Below, in pieces: positions 35,715-44,987 of a stretch of 64,000 nt of DNA; positions within the stretch are counted from its first letter, which is position 1; each line of letters starts with the position of its first letter. The translations under genes and the position numbers were made by a program. Below the pieces are notes generated by a model that had not been told where the DNA came from, searched no databases, and saw nothing but the letters and a program-made list of their open reading frames with translations. The stretch is from Parapedobacter sp037190485 (GTDB lineage: Bacteria > Bacteroidota > Bacteroidia > Sphingobacteriales > Sphingobacteriaceae): assembly GCA_037190485.1 (NCBI GenBank), contig JBBCJB010000049.1, positions 1 to 64,000 on the forward strand, in the 5' to 3' direction.

Positions 35715-37019
35715 ATGAAAAGATCCATATCGTTCATCCTGACCGTGGCGTTACTCTGGAGTTGCGCTGGATTTATCGACATCGAGCCACCAAAGACGGA
35801 GATGGTAAGCCGGTCGGTATTCACCGAAGACGCAGCCGCGCTCGCTGCCATGCAAGGGGTATACAGCCACTTGACGAACAGCCACTTCCTAGGCAGCGGC
35901 CTCAATAACAGCGTGAGCGAACTGACCGGGTTGAGCGCCGGCGACTATGACTTCTTGTACAACGTGGACGGTTTCGCCGAAGGGGACATAGACCCCGGCG
36001 ATCCGCATGTGACCGCCCTCTGGAAATCCGGCTACAAGAGCCTCTATCATTGCAACGCCATCCTGGAAGCGGTACAGGTCAACCCGTTCCTGGATGACGC
36101 CACCTTAGCCCAGTTGGTGGGGGAGAGCAGCTTTATCCGGGCATTGAATTATTTCTACCTGGTGAACCTCTTCGGGGACGTGCCGCTTGTGCTCACCACC
36201 GACTATACCTCGAATTCCCTTGCCCGGAAAGCAGGTCAAGATGCCGTTTATGGACAGGTCCTCCGAGACCTGGCCGTGGCAGTGAGTACGCTGCCCATGG
36301 ATTACGGCCAGGGGAAGGGACAGCGCGTCCGGGCAAACAGCTGGGTGGCCAGGGCGCTGAGGGCACGGGTATACCTCTATCTGGGTGACTGGCAGGGTGC
36401 CCAGGCCGAGGCAAGCGCGGTGATCGAAAACACCGGGCTTTTCAACCTCGCCGGGATCGACGATAAGTTCCTGGCGAACAATCGCGGGGCCATCTGGCAG
36501 CTCTATCCTTCCCAAAGCACGATGAATAATGCCAGGGAAGCCATAAATACGTTCAACAACGCGACGATAATCGGTTTCATGACGGTCGCGGAATCGCTCG
36601 TTACGGCCTTCGAAGCCGGGGACTTCCGAAAAGACCGGTGGTTATCCCGGCGCAACGATTATGTTTTCCCGACCAAATACCAAGCCCGTATCCGGAACAG
36701 CCCTCCCTTTAGCGAGTATTCCACGGTCATCCGCCTGGAGGAAATGCACCTGATTCGTGCGGAGGCACGGGTCCACCTGGGTGACATGGCGGGGGCGCTG
36801 GCGGATATCGAGCTGATCCGGCATAAAGCGGGGCTTGCGCCCATCACCGCGAACTCCCCTGAGGAAGCGATGGCTCGTATCCGGCATGAACGGCGCGTCG
36901 AGTTCTTCGGTGAGTACGGCCACCGGTGGTTCGATCTGAAACGTTGGGGGATGGTCGATAAACCGGGCTACTATCCCATCCCCGAAAACGAGTATTTGTT
37001 GAACCCCAATCTCCAGTGA
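35715..37019 (+). CDS. SusD/RagB-family nutrient-binding outer-membrane lipoprotein
   Basis: A 434-aa protein. The lipobox (VALLWSC) is in place. The SusD fold is recognisable from SFIRALNYFYLVNLFGDVPL, the TPR-like helices and the C-terminal block HERRVEFFGEYGHRWFDLKR ending YPIPENE. It forms the lid of the SusC channel and binds substrate at the surface. It is co-transcribed with SusC and ends overlapping or abutting the thioredoxin-like gene. Confidence 0.94.
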   Translation: MKRSISFILTVALLWSCAGFIDIEPPKTEMVSRSVFTEDAAALAAMQGVYSHLTNSHFLGSGLNNSVSELTGLSAGDYDFLYNVDGFAEGDIDPGDPHVTALWKSGYKSLYHCNAILEAVQVNPFLDDATLAQLVGESSFIRALNYFYLVNLFGDVPLVLTTDYTSNSLARKAGQDAVYGQVLRDLAVAVSTLPMDYGQGKGQRVRANSWVARALRARVYLYLGDWQGAQAEASAVIENTGLFNLAGIDDKFLANNRGAIWQLYPSQSTMNNAREAINTFNNATIIGFMTVAESLVTAFEAGDFRKDRWLSRRNDYVFPTKYQARIRNSPPFSEYSTVIRLEEMHLIRAEARVHLGDMAGALADIELIRHKAGLAPITANSPEEAMARIRHERRVEFFGEYGHRWFDLKRWGMVDKPGYYPIPENEYLLNPNLQ

Positions 37020-37021
37020 CT

Positions 37022-38110
37022 ATGGTATCGGAATTCCTGAAGCGATTCATGCCGGTCCTGGCGTGCATGGCGCTCCCCTGCCTTGGCCCGGCGCAGACAG
37101 GCGGATCGTGGGTCGGCTCGCCCGCACCCGAATTGAACGTGGACGCCTGGCTTTACGGGAAGCCTTGGGCAGGTTTCGGCGATGGCAACATCTATATCGT
37201 CGAGTTCACCGCGATTGGCTGCCCGCCTTGCGTGAAGACGATGAAACACCTGAACAGGTCGGCTTACCGGTTCGGTCGGTATGATGTCAGGACGATCATG
37301 TTGTTCACGTTCTACGGTTATGGCAATGGCAGGACCCAGGAAACCCACCGCGCCAACGTCCACCGGTTGATCGGATCGGAACTCCAGGACAGCATACACG
37401 TCGCCGTGGGGTTGGACCGCGATGGTACGAAGAGCGGTGAGGTGTGGCGCATAAGAAGCGTGCCGACGGTATTCGTGGTCGATGGCAAGGGCACGATACG
37501 TTTCGAAGGGCATCCCGCCAAGGGCATGGAAGAGGCCGTGGAGTCGCTGTTGGCCGGGGATCTCGACGATCGAGCCATCCTAGAGCGGCAAATGGCGTTC
37601 GATCGGGCTTTCCACCTTGCCCGTGAGCTGACCGAAAGGGAGGATGTCGCCGCGGTCCAGCTGATCGATAGCCTGTTGGCCGAAGTACCGGATGACATCG
37701 ACCTACATTTGCTCAGGTACCGGAACCTGGCGCGGACCGACACGAGCGGAGCCCAGGCATGGCTGCGTTGGATGCTGGATGAAGGCCCCGGGGATCAGCA
37801 CTGGGGAGCCGTGGCCGCCTGTGTGTCCGGCTTTCCGTCCGAAGCCAATTATCGCCTGGCCATCGAGGCGGCCAGGCGGTATCGGGATGAGGCCCCGCCG
37901 TTTTTACAGCCGGGCCGATACCTGTCTGAATTGAACGTACATATCAAACGGACCTACGGTGCTGCCACCCATAGCGAAAAAGCGTCCGCCAGGGAGCAGG
38001 TCGAGCGGGTCTGTAAGGAAGCGATCGAATCCTGCATCGCCAATGGCGACAGCGCAAACCGAAAGATGTATGAAGAAACGCTCCGCAAAGTGCGGGAGGG
38101 TAAGATATAG
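37022..38110 (+). CDS. TlpA-like thioredoxin-fold protein
   Basis: 362 aa from ATG 37022; GTG 37016 overlaps the SusD stop (GTGA) and is an alternative. A signal peptide (LACMALPCLGPAQ) leads to a thioredoxin fold with CxxC: C67-P-P-C70 in IGCPPCVKTMKHL. The cis-Pro loop is VPTVFVV (VRSVPT-like, here IRSVPTVFV). The C-terminal half is a helical, TPR-like extension. It is a probable periplasmic disulfide reductase, of the type that often ends SusCD operons in Sphingobacteriaceae. Confidence 0.88.
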   Translation: MVSEFLKRFMPVLACMALPCLGPAQTGGSWVGSPAPELNVDAWLYGKPWAGFGDGNIYIVEFTAIGCPPCVKTMKHLNRSAYRFGRYDVRTIMLFTFYGYGNGRTQETHRANVHRLIGSELQDSIHVAVGLDRDGTKSGEVWRIRSVPTVFVVDGKGTIRFEGHPAKGMEEAVESLLAGDLDDRAILERQMAFDRAFHLARELTEREDVAAVQLIDSLLAEVPDDIDLHLLRYRNLARTDTSGAQAWLRWMLDEGPGDQHWGAVAACVSGFPSEANYRLAIEAARRYRDEAPPFLQPGRYLSELNVHIKRTYGAATHSEKASAREQVERVCKEAIESCIANGDSANRKMYEETLRKVREGKI

Positions 38111-38113
38111 ACG

Positions 38114-38148
38114 AAAAGCGCGGGGCAAAAAAATGCCCTCGCGCTTTT
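38114..38148. terminator. Bidirectional terminator between convergent operons
   Basis: AAAAGCGCGGGGCA, A-rich loop, TGCCCTCGCGCTTTT. The arms pair with one bulged base, and A and T tracts flank both sides, so it can act for the SusCD operon and for the DUF6520/MauE run on the minus strand. Confidence 0.8.
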
Positions 38149-38184
38149 ACAAGCCGCCCCGGAAGGCGGCCCTGCCTGGACGAC

Positions 38185-38493
38185 CTACTGAATCGGGTTT
38201 AGATACAGGATCGTGCAAGGAACGGCATCGCCCGGACCTGTGTACGCATCACGCGTCTGGAAGTCACAGGTACAGCGGATGTTTTCCTCATTCGGCTGGG
38301 TCGTACACTCGAAGTTGTTGGTGTCAACAAAATCGGGATTACAGGTGGTGCAGTTGCCGACCGACATTTGATAGTGGTTGGGCACGGTATGCACCAGGGC
38401 CGCTTTTTTGTTATGGGCATACGACCACGCCGTCAGGCCTATGGCGAACATGAATGTCAGCGCCAAGGCCACAATTTTCGATCTTTTCTTCAT
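38185..38493 (-). CDS. DUF6520-like small exported protein
   Basis: 102 aa with a signal peptide (KIVALALTFMFAIGLTAWSYA). The mature part has six cysteines, in a CTTC pair, then ECTT, CTC and PC, fitting the cysteine-containing DUF6520 class that accompanies MauE and SusCD genes in Bacteroidota. Function is unknown. The proximity of a thioredoxin-like and a MauE-type redox protein suggests these cysteines are redox substrates (inference). Confidence 0.7.
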   Translation of the reverse strand: MKKRSKIVALALTFMFAIGLTAWSYAHNKKAALVHTVPNHYQMSVGNCTTCNPDFVDTNNFECTTQPNEENIRCTCDFQTRDAYTGPGDAVPCTILYLNPIQ

Positions 38494-38535
38494 CTCTTAA
38501 GATCTTGGAATTGTAAGTGAACAAATAATCCATGC

Positions 38536-40185
38536 CTACTTCTTTTTAAACAGGTGTTCGGCTTCCTTTTTCCTGTCCCACTGCGCATTGGTATCTTTGT
38601 TGGAGGCATGCCCGGAAGGCGCCGCCTGGGTTATCCCGTCTTTTACCATATCGTATATGTAAATAGCTTTTCCGTACATGGCGACGAGCAGGCCGTTTTC
38701 CGATACCCGGTAATCCCTCACCTTTTGTTTTGCCTGCCTGGGCAGGTAGAAACTATGCCTGTATTGCCCATTGCCGTAGTCGTAAACATCCACTGCCGTG
38801 TTCCTCCTGAACGTCCGGGCATTTTCGGATTGGGACAGCATATTGGAACTCACGTACAGCTTGCCTTGACTGGCCGTGGCATATATGTTCACCAGTAGTT
38901 TTTCCTGTAACACATAGGTGTTCCCGGACTTCAGCTGGCCGACCTTGAGCCGGGACTGGCTGATGGTATCCACGGTGTTGTCCCGGCAAACGAAGGTCAT
39001 GGCCGTATCCGTCACCAGGTATTCGTTGCGGTAATTGTACACGAAAAGGACGCGCTGTTCCGCATTGTCATACAGCAACTTGCCATCGGTGCTGAAAATC
39101 CCGTCTCCGCCTTGGGCGGTCAATAATTGCGGGTAAAGGTCAGCAGCAGACCTTCCATGCCGTTTTTTGGCCAAGACATTGCGTTGGTCGGCCATGGTGA
39201 ACAGCGCCAGTTGCCCGTCGCTCAGCGGGACCGCGCTCGTGTACCAGGCGCTGTCGACATAACGCGTTGCCCGCCAGTCAACGACCGATCCGCGGTAGGT
39301 ACGCATGCCCGCGCCGTCTAGCAGGTAGAACGAACTGCCTTCCACTTTCAGCTGGAGCGGATTACGGTCGGTGCGACTGATGTCGATCACACGGTGTACG
39401 GTATCCATCGTCGAAATATCAAGGACGATGGCGCGATCCGCGATCATGTGGTGGCCGATGTAGACCTTGTCGCCATCCATGCCGGCAATGTAGTGTCCAG
39501 TGTAGCCCAGCTGGAGCGATCGGGAAGCCCGCAATGGCACCGTGCTCGCGAAATCGCGCTCGAACCCGGCGTGGCGATGGTTCGGCTCCGGATCGACCAT
39601 TAGGCCAAGGACCAATACGATCCCGAACGGGAGCGCGATGCTGCCCCGCCAAAGCAGGGAAGCCGCTTTCGGCGGGAGCGGCGTGAAGTGGCCGGCCAGT
39701 CGGATGGCTTTGCGGGAAAGGCCGACGAAAGCCAGGTTGAATGCCAGGTGGCCCCACCAACCGCCCATTTCGCCGATGACGCCCCCGCACGCGCACGGCA
39801 CATCCGGGCTTATGGTAAAGATGCCGATGATGTAGAAACAGAAGAGCACCATCGCGCCGAAGAACAGGTAGTGGGCCGGTGCCTGGATCCGCGCCACGAA
39901 AATGCTGGCGATCAACCCGGCGGCGATAACCAGCTCGAAGACCGGGATGAACCAGCCGATGAACCCGGCATAGGGGGCCAGCATCGGCGATTGGCCGATA
40001 CGCACCACAAATGTGCTATACTCCGCAAGTTTGATAGCCCCGGAATAGGCGAACAGGATGATGCAGAGGCAGGTTATGACCACCAACGCGGCTTCCCGAT
40101 GGGCGAACATTCGATCGAAGAACCTTCCGATGGCTGCGGGCCTGCTGGCTAGCCAATGGTATACGCTTAGGGATAGCGCTTTCAT
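38536..40185 (-). CDS. MauE/DoxX-like membrane protein fused to an extracytoplasmic beta-propeller-like domain
   Basis: 549 aa. About residues 30-190 form a MauE-type redox-associated four-helix membrane domain (YSGAIKLAEYSTFVVRIGQS, FIPVFELVIAAGLIASIF) including a Cys pair (VPCACGG) in a loop. After another helix (about 190-212), roughly 330 residues of repeated short strands (YVDSAWYTSAVPLSDGQLAL, GKLLYDNAEQRVLFVYNYRN) look like a beta-propeller. MauE proteins help deliver disulfides or electrons. Its start overlaps the stop of the preceding gene by ATGA. Confidence 0.78.
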   Translation of the reverse strand: MKALSLSVYHWLASRPAAIGRFFDRMFAHREAALVVITCLCIILFAYSGAIKLAEYSTFVVRIGQSPMLAPYAGFIGWFIPVFELVIAAGLIASIFVARIQAPAHYLFFGAMVLFCFYIIGIFTISPDVPCACGGVIGEMGGWWGHLAFNLAFVGLSRKAIRLAGHFTPLPPKAASLLWRGSIALPFGIVLVLGLMVDPEPNHRHAGFERDFASTVPLRASRSLQLGYTGHYIAGMDGDKVYIGHHMIADRAIVLDISTMDTVHRVIDISRTDRNPLQLKVEGSSFYLLDGAGMRTYRGSVVDWRATRYVDSAWYTSAVPLSDGQLALFTMADQRNVLAKKRHGRSAADLYPQLLTAQGGDGIFSTDGKLLYDNAEQRVLFVYNYRNEYLVTDTAMTFVCRDNTVDTISQSRLKVGQLKSGNTYVLQEKLLVNIYATASQGKLYVSSNMLSQSENARTFRRNTAVDVYDYGNGQYRHSFYLPRQAKQKVRDYRVSENGLLVAMYGKAIYIYDMVKDGITQAAPSGHASNKDTNAQWDRKKEAEHLFKKK

Positions 40186-41084
40186 AATCCCAGGATTTTA
40201 TCGTAAGCCAGGATGTCCATGCCCTCGTGGTCCGTCCGGATGTCGACCACCGCCTGCGCGTCGATGCGCTCGAACTTCCGGTCCACGGCCTCCCGCCCGC
40301 GGATTTGCCCGAGCCGCTCCCATTCCTTCACGGATAGGATGGCCAGGATGCCCCCTTGCCCCGTGTTGCCGTTGCGGTAACGGCGGATCTCGTGGTTGGG
40401 CCACAGCAATTCGTTCAGCGTGAGCAACAGGTGCAGGTACAGGTTGCCCGCCATGGCTACGTCCACGAAGCTGGCCTGCTTGCCGAAACGGATGGACAGG
40501 ATACGTTTCCCGAGCTTGCCGGCCTTGACCCAATCCACCCTAAACAGTACACGGTCGACGCCAAGCGTTCCGCGGAGCTGTGCCAGAAATTCAAATACGC
40601 CATCACTGCAATAAAGTTCGCCCACGATGCCTTCGCCGATTACTGTTGAGTGATCCATTTCCTCCTCGCCGGAGAAGAACCAGTCATCGATCCAGGCCAG
40701 CCGTCCGGATGGTCGCTGCGGTTGGTCCAGCGCATCGGGCAGCCGGTGCTTGCGGTAATACCGAAGGAATAGCCCGTCCAGCTTGGCAATCGCCGCTGGA
40801 TCTTGCATGACCGGGCAGCGAAGGTAGCCGGGATCCCATTGCGAGTAGCGCCATTCGGGTAGGCAGTCCACCACCGAGAGGTAGGCTACGATAACCATGG
40901 GTTGTTTATCGTCCTCGAAGCGGATGATGAACGGATGCATGCCGTGGATGGCGGTGAGGCGGTTGCCGAACCCCTTATGGTCTTCCAGGCTGTCATGTTC
41001 CTCGCCGCGCAGGGCGAGCAATTGCCGGTAGTGCCCGATCATCTCGGGGGTGATGCTGCTTGTCGGTGATTGTTTCGTTTTCAT
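40182..41084 (-). CDS. Unknown protein, paralogue of the next gene upstream
   Basis: 300 aa. ITPEMIGHYRQLLALRGEEH at the N-terminus and NELLWPNHEIRRYRNGN near the C-terminus match the corresponding blocks of the protein encoded at 41097-41975, so the two are paralogues. No signal peptide, membrane span or catalytic motif is seen. It is translationally coupled to the MauE fusion (ATGA) and 12 bp from the upstream paralogue, which ties both to this SusCD/redox cluster. Confidence 0.7.
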   Translation of the reverse strand: MKTKQSPTSSITPEMIGHYRQLLALRGEEHDSLEDHKGFGNRLTAIHGMHPFIIRFEDDKQPMVIVAYLSVVDCLPEWRYSQWDPGYLRCPVMQDPAAIAKLDGLFLRYYRKHRLPDALDQPQRPSGRLAWIDDWFFSGEEEMDHSTVIGEGIVGELYCSDGVFEFLAQLRGTLGVDRVLFRVDWVKAGKLGKRILSIRFGKQASFVDVAMAGNLYLHLLLTLNELLWPNHEIRRYRNGNTGQGGILAILSVKEWERLGQIRGREAVDRKFERIDAQAVVDIRTDHEGMDILAYDKILGL

Positions 41085-41096
41085 ATCGTCATGGGT

Positions 41097-41975
41097 TTAC
41101 ATCGTTTTCAGGGTTGCCAATACGGGTTGGAACCGGGCCTCGATGGCCATCGGGCCGAACGCCTCGGCCAGCGCATCCCAGTCGGCCACGGTCATCGGCA
41201 TCAGGATGCCGTCCTTGCCGAGCTTGGGATCGCGGAAGCGCCGCAGCTCATAGTCGGGGCGCAGCACCTCATTGAGCATGCCGGCCAGGTAACGCAGTGG
41301 TTCCGGCTCCAATCCCGGATAGGCGGAGGCTTCGCGTTCGCCGTACCGCAGGGTATAGAAATCGGCCGTGCGGTCGCCGGTGGAGTCGAATGCGGTGTAG
41401 CGGAGCGCCTTGCCGTCGGCGAGGAGCGCGCAGGCCACCCAAGCCAGGAAGTTTTTCAACGGCTCGGCGCGCCGCAGGTCATACACCCAGCTGTCGATTT
41501 CCCGGTGCAGCGCCTCATCGACACGTGGGCCATCGAACAGGCAGGCCCTGACCCACCGCACCCGGTCGCCGGGGCCGAGCAGGCCAACCGAATAGCCCAA
41601 TGAAGCGGGGAGGCCGGCCTCCAGGTAGAAGGCGGCGAACAGCCCGTCGAGCCATTGCACGAGCACCGGGTCGCGCACCACGGGGCAAAGCGAATACCGT
41701 ACCCAGGTCTCGTGGTAGCGCCATTGCGGCAGCCCATCCTGGAGCGACAGGTAGGCCACCTGGCCGTTCGGGTAGATGGGGTACACGATCTGCATCACGA
41801 AGGGTTCGCCGTATGGGTCGGCCTGCAGGAACGAGCCGAGCGAAGCGAACCGGGGCGCGGTGAGCCAATCGGATTTGGCCTGCTGCAAACGTAAATGGTG
41901 CCGGTAATGCCCGATCATCTCGGGGGTGACCGTGCTGGTGGCGCGGAGGGCGTGTATCGTCTCCATGGCCATCAT
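41097..41975 (-). CDS. Unknown protein, paralogue of the next gene downstream
   Basis: 292 aa (three ATGs cluster at the start; 41975 is the first). TVTPEMIGHYRHHLRLQQAK and NEVLRPDYELRRFRDPKLGK mirror the 40182-41084 protein. Cytoplasmic, mixed alpha/beta, unknown function. It appears to begin the operon that continues through the paralogue and MauE genes. Upstream, 41976-42250 is non-coding and probably carries the promoter. Confidence 0.7.
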   Translation of the reverse strand: MMAMETIHALRATSTVTPEMIGHYRHHLRLQQAKSDWLTAPRFASLGSFLQADPYGEPFVMQIVYPIYPNGQVAYLSLQDGLPQWRYHETWVRYSLCPVVRDPVLVQWLDGLFAAFYLEAGLPASLGYSVGLLGPGDRVRWVRACLFDGPRVDEALHREIDSWVYDLRRAEPLKNFLAWVACALLADGKALRYTAFDSTGDRTADFYTLRYGEREASAYPGLEPEPLRYLAGMLNEVLRPDYELRRFRDPKLGKDGILMPMTVADWDALAEAFGPMAIEARFQPVLATLKTM

Positions 41976-42250
41976 TGTTTTCCCCTACGCGAACGGCACC
42001 TGCCGGTTTGCCGTGTGGATGTCCCCAACGGGAGACTGCCGGATCGGCTGTGCGCGCATCGCGGGCGGCCATGCTTCCGGTCTGGGATGAAATGCGTTTT
42101 AGCAAAGTGGCCGTTGCGTTCGGGGATATGGTCTGTGTGTTTCTTTGCTTCCTTCATGGAAACAAAGGTATATCCAGGGCAAAGCGAATCTATGGTAGGT
42201 TTGTTGAGAACGTATGGTAGTGTGGTGCTGGCGATGGGCTTAAAGCCGAT

Positions 42251-43270
42251 TCAGGGGGTGTTTTTTTGAAATGCGCCTGGCGTCATCCCGACATAATGCT
42301 TGAATTGTTTAATGAAATAGGTTTCGTCGGTCCAGCCCAGCGCGAAGCTGACCGAAGCGATGGAATCTCCGCGACGTAGTCGTTCCTTGGCCTCTCCGAT
42401 ACGGCAATCCACCACGTAGTGGCTGAATTTCCGGTTTTTGATCGCATAGTGATGCCGCCGGATTTCGTTGGGCGTCGCGCCGAGGCGTTCGGCGATGTAG
42501 GCGAGTGTGGGGAGCTTGCCGTCGTTCGTCCGAGTCAGGAGTTCCACCAACATGGCACGGGCACCTTCCACCAGTGCTTCCTGCTTGCGGAGCGCTGTCT
42601 CGCGGTGCCTTTGTTTTCCGCATTCCGCGAGGTGGATGTCAAACAGGTTTGCCAAGGGTTTTCCCAGTGCATTGTCCATGTGCAGGCGCAGGAATTTCGG
42701 TGAGGTGAGCAGCAAGTCTATCCACGACAATACCTCGGTTGTCGTGGCCGTAGGGTTCAGGAATCCGGGTGTGGGTTGTTTTTCCTTCAGGCACCGGATC
42801 AACGCGAACAACGGGTTTGCCGGTTCGTCGATATCGCGGGATAACCACTTGCCCTTGGCCACCACCGAACACGCCGCATAACGATGGCTATCCGGATCGG
42901 CCTGGATGACCAGGTTCCGTTTCGTAGGCGGGGCGTAGAGTTGCGTGTGGTGCCGCTGGGTAATATCAAGGCAGGGGAGTTGGGTGGTTCCCAGCAGCTG
43001 GTAGATGAGGTGGAGGTCGTGGAGGAAACTCTCCACGGGGATGGCTATCGAAATCGTTTTCGGCTCGTTGATGTAGGCCTCGAGTTCGGAGACATAGATG
43101 TTGTAGCCGTCGTAGACGCGGTAAATGAGCGCGCAACCGTCACCGACCAGATTCACCCATGTGTTTCTTGGTACGAATGGCATGGGGTACAGCGGCGTAA
43201 AGGGAGGCACGTTCACGGAGGTCAGGGAAATGCTTGCTTTATCGAAATGTGGCGTGGCCGGTATTTTCAA
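42251..43270 (-). CDS. AraC-family transcriptional regulator
   Basis: A 339-aa protein with a poorly conserved N-terminal sensor part and a C-terminal double HTH (LAYIAERLGATPNEIRRHHY and SIASVSFALGWTDETYFIKQ, ending FKHYVGMTPGAF). It is 23 bp after the HTTM gene on the same strand, so it may be transcribed with the peptide/HTTM cassette and may also control the operon that starts at 41975. Confidence 0.88.
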   Translation of the reverse strand: MKIPATPHFDKASISLTSVNVPPFTPLYPMPFVPRNTWVNLVGDGCALIYRVYDGYNIYVSELEAYINEPKTISIAIPVESFLHDLHLIYQLLGTTQLPCLDITQRHHTQLYAPPTKRNLVIQADPDSHRYAACSVVAKGKWLSRDIDEPANPLFALIRCLKEKQPTPGFLNPTATTTEVLSWIDLLLTSPKFLRLHMDNALGKPLANLFDIHLAECGKQRHRETALRKQEALVEGARAMLVELLTRTNDGKLPTLAYIAERLGATPNEIRRHHYAIKNRKFSHYVVDCRIGEAKERLRRGDSIASVSFALGWTDETYFIKQFKHYVGMTPGAFQKNTP

Positions 43271-43293
43271 AACGAAGTAATACCTCCTTCCTT

Positions 43294-44169
43294 TTATCCT
43301 GCGGCCGGCCTCGGGGCGGGCTTACTGGTTCCCCGGATGCCGGGTTTGGACAAGGCCTGATAGGGGAGGTGGAACGCGCACAGGTTAAGCAGGATCATCA
43401 TGGCCGAAAAGGCGTAGAGCCCCATCGTGACTGCGATGCCGGCATGGAGTGCCAGCGTGGCGAAGAGCCAGTGCGGGCGGATGCGCCCCGACCACATCAA
43501 AGCGGGGTAGGCGTTCTCGAGGACGATGACGCCCCAGCCCAGCGCCGCCCAAAAAAGCGGATAGGCGCTTGACCAGCCCAAATCGACATAGCCTACGCCC
43601 GTGAATACCGGCAACTGGTAGGCCCGCCAGATGGCCTCGCCGTTATGCCAGGTGGCACCGAGCGCTTTCAACGTCCCGGCGAAAAAATAGACGATGCACA
43701 GGTGCAACTGCAGCGCGCGCAACGACGGCGTGGCCCAACGGCTTGGCGCCAGCGCGAAAAGCCTCCGATCCAGGCTATGGTAGCGGCTTACGGGGAACGC
43801 GGCGCAGTAGAGCAGCGCGTTGACGCAGAAGTAATCGAAGCCGTAGCTCAGCTGCGGCAAGGCGGTATATAATAAGGTGTGGTGCAACAGGAGCATGATG
43901 GCCACCACCCGGGTCCAAACGCCCAGGCAAAGCGCTATGCAGAGCAAGACATACCACACGGCGGGCATGCCGGCATGGTGGTGGAGTACCATGGGCACCT
44001 CATCCACCACGGTGAGCAGTTCGGGCCGGATGAACGGATGCGTACCGTAAAGCATCGGCATATCGGCAAATTGGCTGCCGTATGCGAAGAGCAGGATGAT
44101 TCCGGTGCCGATGCGGAGCGTGGGCAACCATGAAGGGTTATGGATCCGCTCGAAAAAGAAGGCTTTCAT
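43294..44169 (-). CDS. HTTM-domain (vitamin K-dependent carboxylase-like / SdpB-like) membrane protein
   Basis: 291 aa with about six to eight hydrophobic segments. It matches the HTTM family through LRIGTGIILLFAYGS, LCLGVWTRVVAIMLLLHHTL, QLSYGFDYFCVNALLYCAAF and LCIVYFFAGTLKALGATWHN. HTTM covers the membrane part of vitamin K-dependent gamma-carboxylases and the Bacillus SdpB protein, which is needed to mature the SdpC toxin peptide. Its 5' end overlaps the preceding gene by 32 bp. With the small exported peptide two genes upstream, a peptide-maturation role is a reasonable hypothesis. Confidence 0.82.
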   Translation of the reverse strand: MKAFFFERIHNPSWLPTLRIGTGIILLFAYGSQFADMPMLYGTHPFIRPELLTVVDEVPMVLHHHAGMPAVWYVLLCIALCLGVWTRVVAIMLLLHHTLLYTALPQLSYGFDYFCVNALLYCAAFPVSRYHSLDRRLFALAPSRWATPSLRALQLHLCIVYFFAGTLKALGATWHNGEAIWRAYQLPVFTGVGYVDLGWSSAYPLFWAALGWGVIVLENAYPALMWSGRIRPHWLFATLALHAGIAVTMGLYAFSAMMILLNLCAFHLPYQALSKPGIRGTSKPAPRPAAG

Positions 44170-44764
44170 GGTCGTTCTGGATGATTTTCAGGAAGCAGGC
44201 GGTGTCGCGGTATACCTCGCGCAACGCGCCGGGTTTGCCCAACCGGGCTTCGGCGAGCGTGGGCGGGCGATAGGCACGCACATGGGTAACCACGTGTTCC
44301 GACAGGGAATCGAGCAGCGGATGGGCGAGGTTTACGCCGATGGCTTTGGCCACTTCCTTTTCATAGGCATGGCCGTCGGGATGGGCGTCTTCGCGAACCA
44401 CGAAGCCTCGGAAAAGCTGGCGGAACGACGTGTAGCGCAATTGCCCGGTACGGGTGGCCCAGCGCAGCTCGGTGGCCGTGCGCTGTACGCGCCCGTTCAC
44501 ATCCAGGATGGAAACGGAAACATGGAAATGGCTGCCCACCTGTGGCGCGAAATAGCCCGAACCGATGGCGGTACCGGTATAGTGCGCGTAATGGCGCACG
44601 ACGTAGGCGTTGCGGAACCTGTCCAGGACGTGGAGGATGCGCTCGGCGGCCGGTTGCGAGACGGTCGCCGTGTCACGCAACACCACCACCGCACTCCCGA
44701 CGTGGTGGAGTGCGATGATGGCGAGGTGCCAACCCAGGAGCGCTGCGTAGAAGATCCTGCCCAT
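44138..44764 (-). CDS. Membrane-anchored partner of the HTTM protein (unknown; DUF5819/SdpA-like position)
   Basis: 208 aa from ATG 44764; upstream in-frame starts run into the previous gene. A single N-terminal membrane anchor (IFYAALLGWHLAIIALHHVG) is followed by an extracytoplasmic-looking domain (HYTGTAIGSGYFAPQVGSHF, RYTSFRQLFRGFVVREDAHP). The FAP-containing segment recalls DUF5819 proteins that sit beside HTTM genes in other phyla, but the match is weak. It overlaps the HTTM gene by 32 bp, which argues for a complex. Confidence 0.6.
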   Translation of the reverse strand: MGRIFYAALLGWHLAIIALHHVGSAVVVLRDTATVSQPAAERILHVLDRFRNAYVVRHYAHYTGTAIGSGYFAPQVGSHFHVSVSILDVNGRVQRTATELRWATRTGQLRYTSFRQLFRGFVVREDAHPDGHAYEKEVAKAIGVNLAHPLLDSLSEHVVTHVRAYRPPTLAEARLGKPGALREVYRDTACFLKIIQNDHESLLFRADP

Positions 44765-44771
44765 GGTGCGT

Positions 44772-44987
44772 TCACTTGATTTCGCCGGCTGGCTTGTTTT
44801 TCCTGTCCGGAAAGATGAAGCGGGTATCGATGGCGGTGTAGTCATCATCGCAGCCGATCGTATGCTCGGCCAGCAGCGCGCCCGCCAATTGTGCTTCGGT
44901 AGATGCGGGGCGTTGGTCCAACGCCATGCCTACGAGTGAAAGGGTCAATAACCCACCGCAAATCCAATTCATTTGTGTTTTTTTCAT
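44772..44987 (-). CDS. Small exported peptide precursor candidate (71 aa)
   Basis: The signal-type N-terminus (MKKTQMNWICGGLLTLSLVG) precedes a short acidic-to-basic mature part containing IGCDDDYTAIDTRF and ending NKPAGEIK. It is the first gene of the peptide - anchored protein - HTTM - AraC run. Its size and position correspond to a maturation substrate, like SdpC beside SdpA and SdpB, but no similarity to SdpC is visible. It could equally be a small structural lipoprotein-like protein. Confidence 0.5.
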   Translation of the reverse strand: MKKTQMNWICGGLLTLSLVGMALDQRPASTEAQLAGALLAEHTIGCDDDYTAIDTRFIFPDRKNKPAGEIK

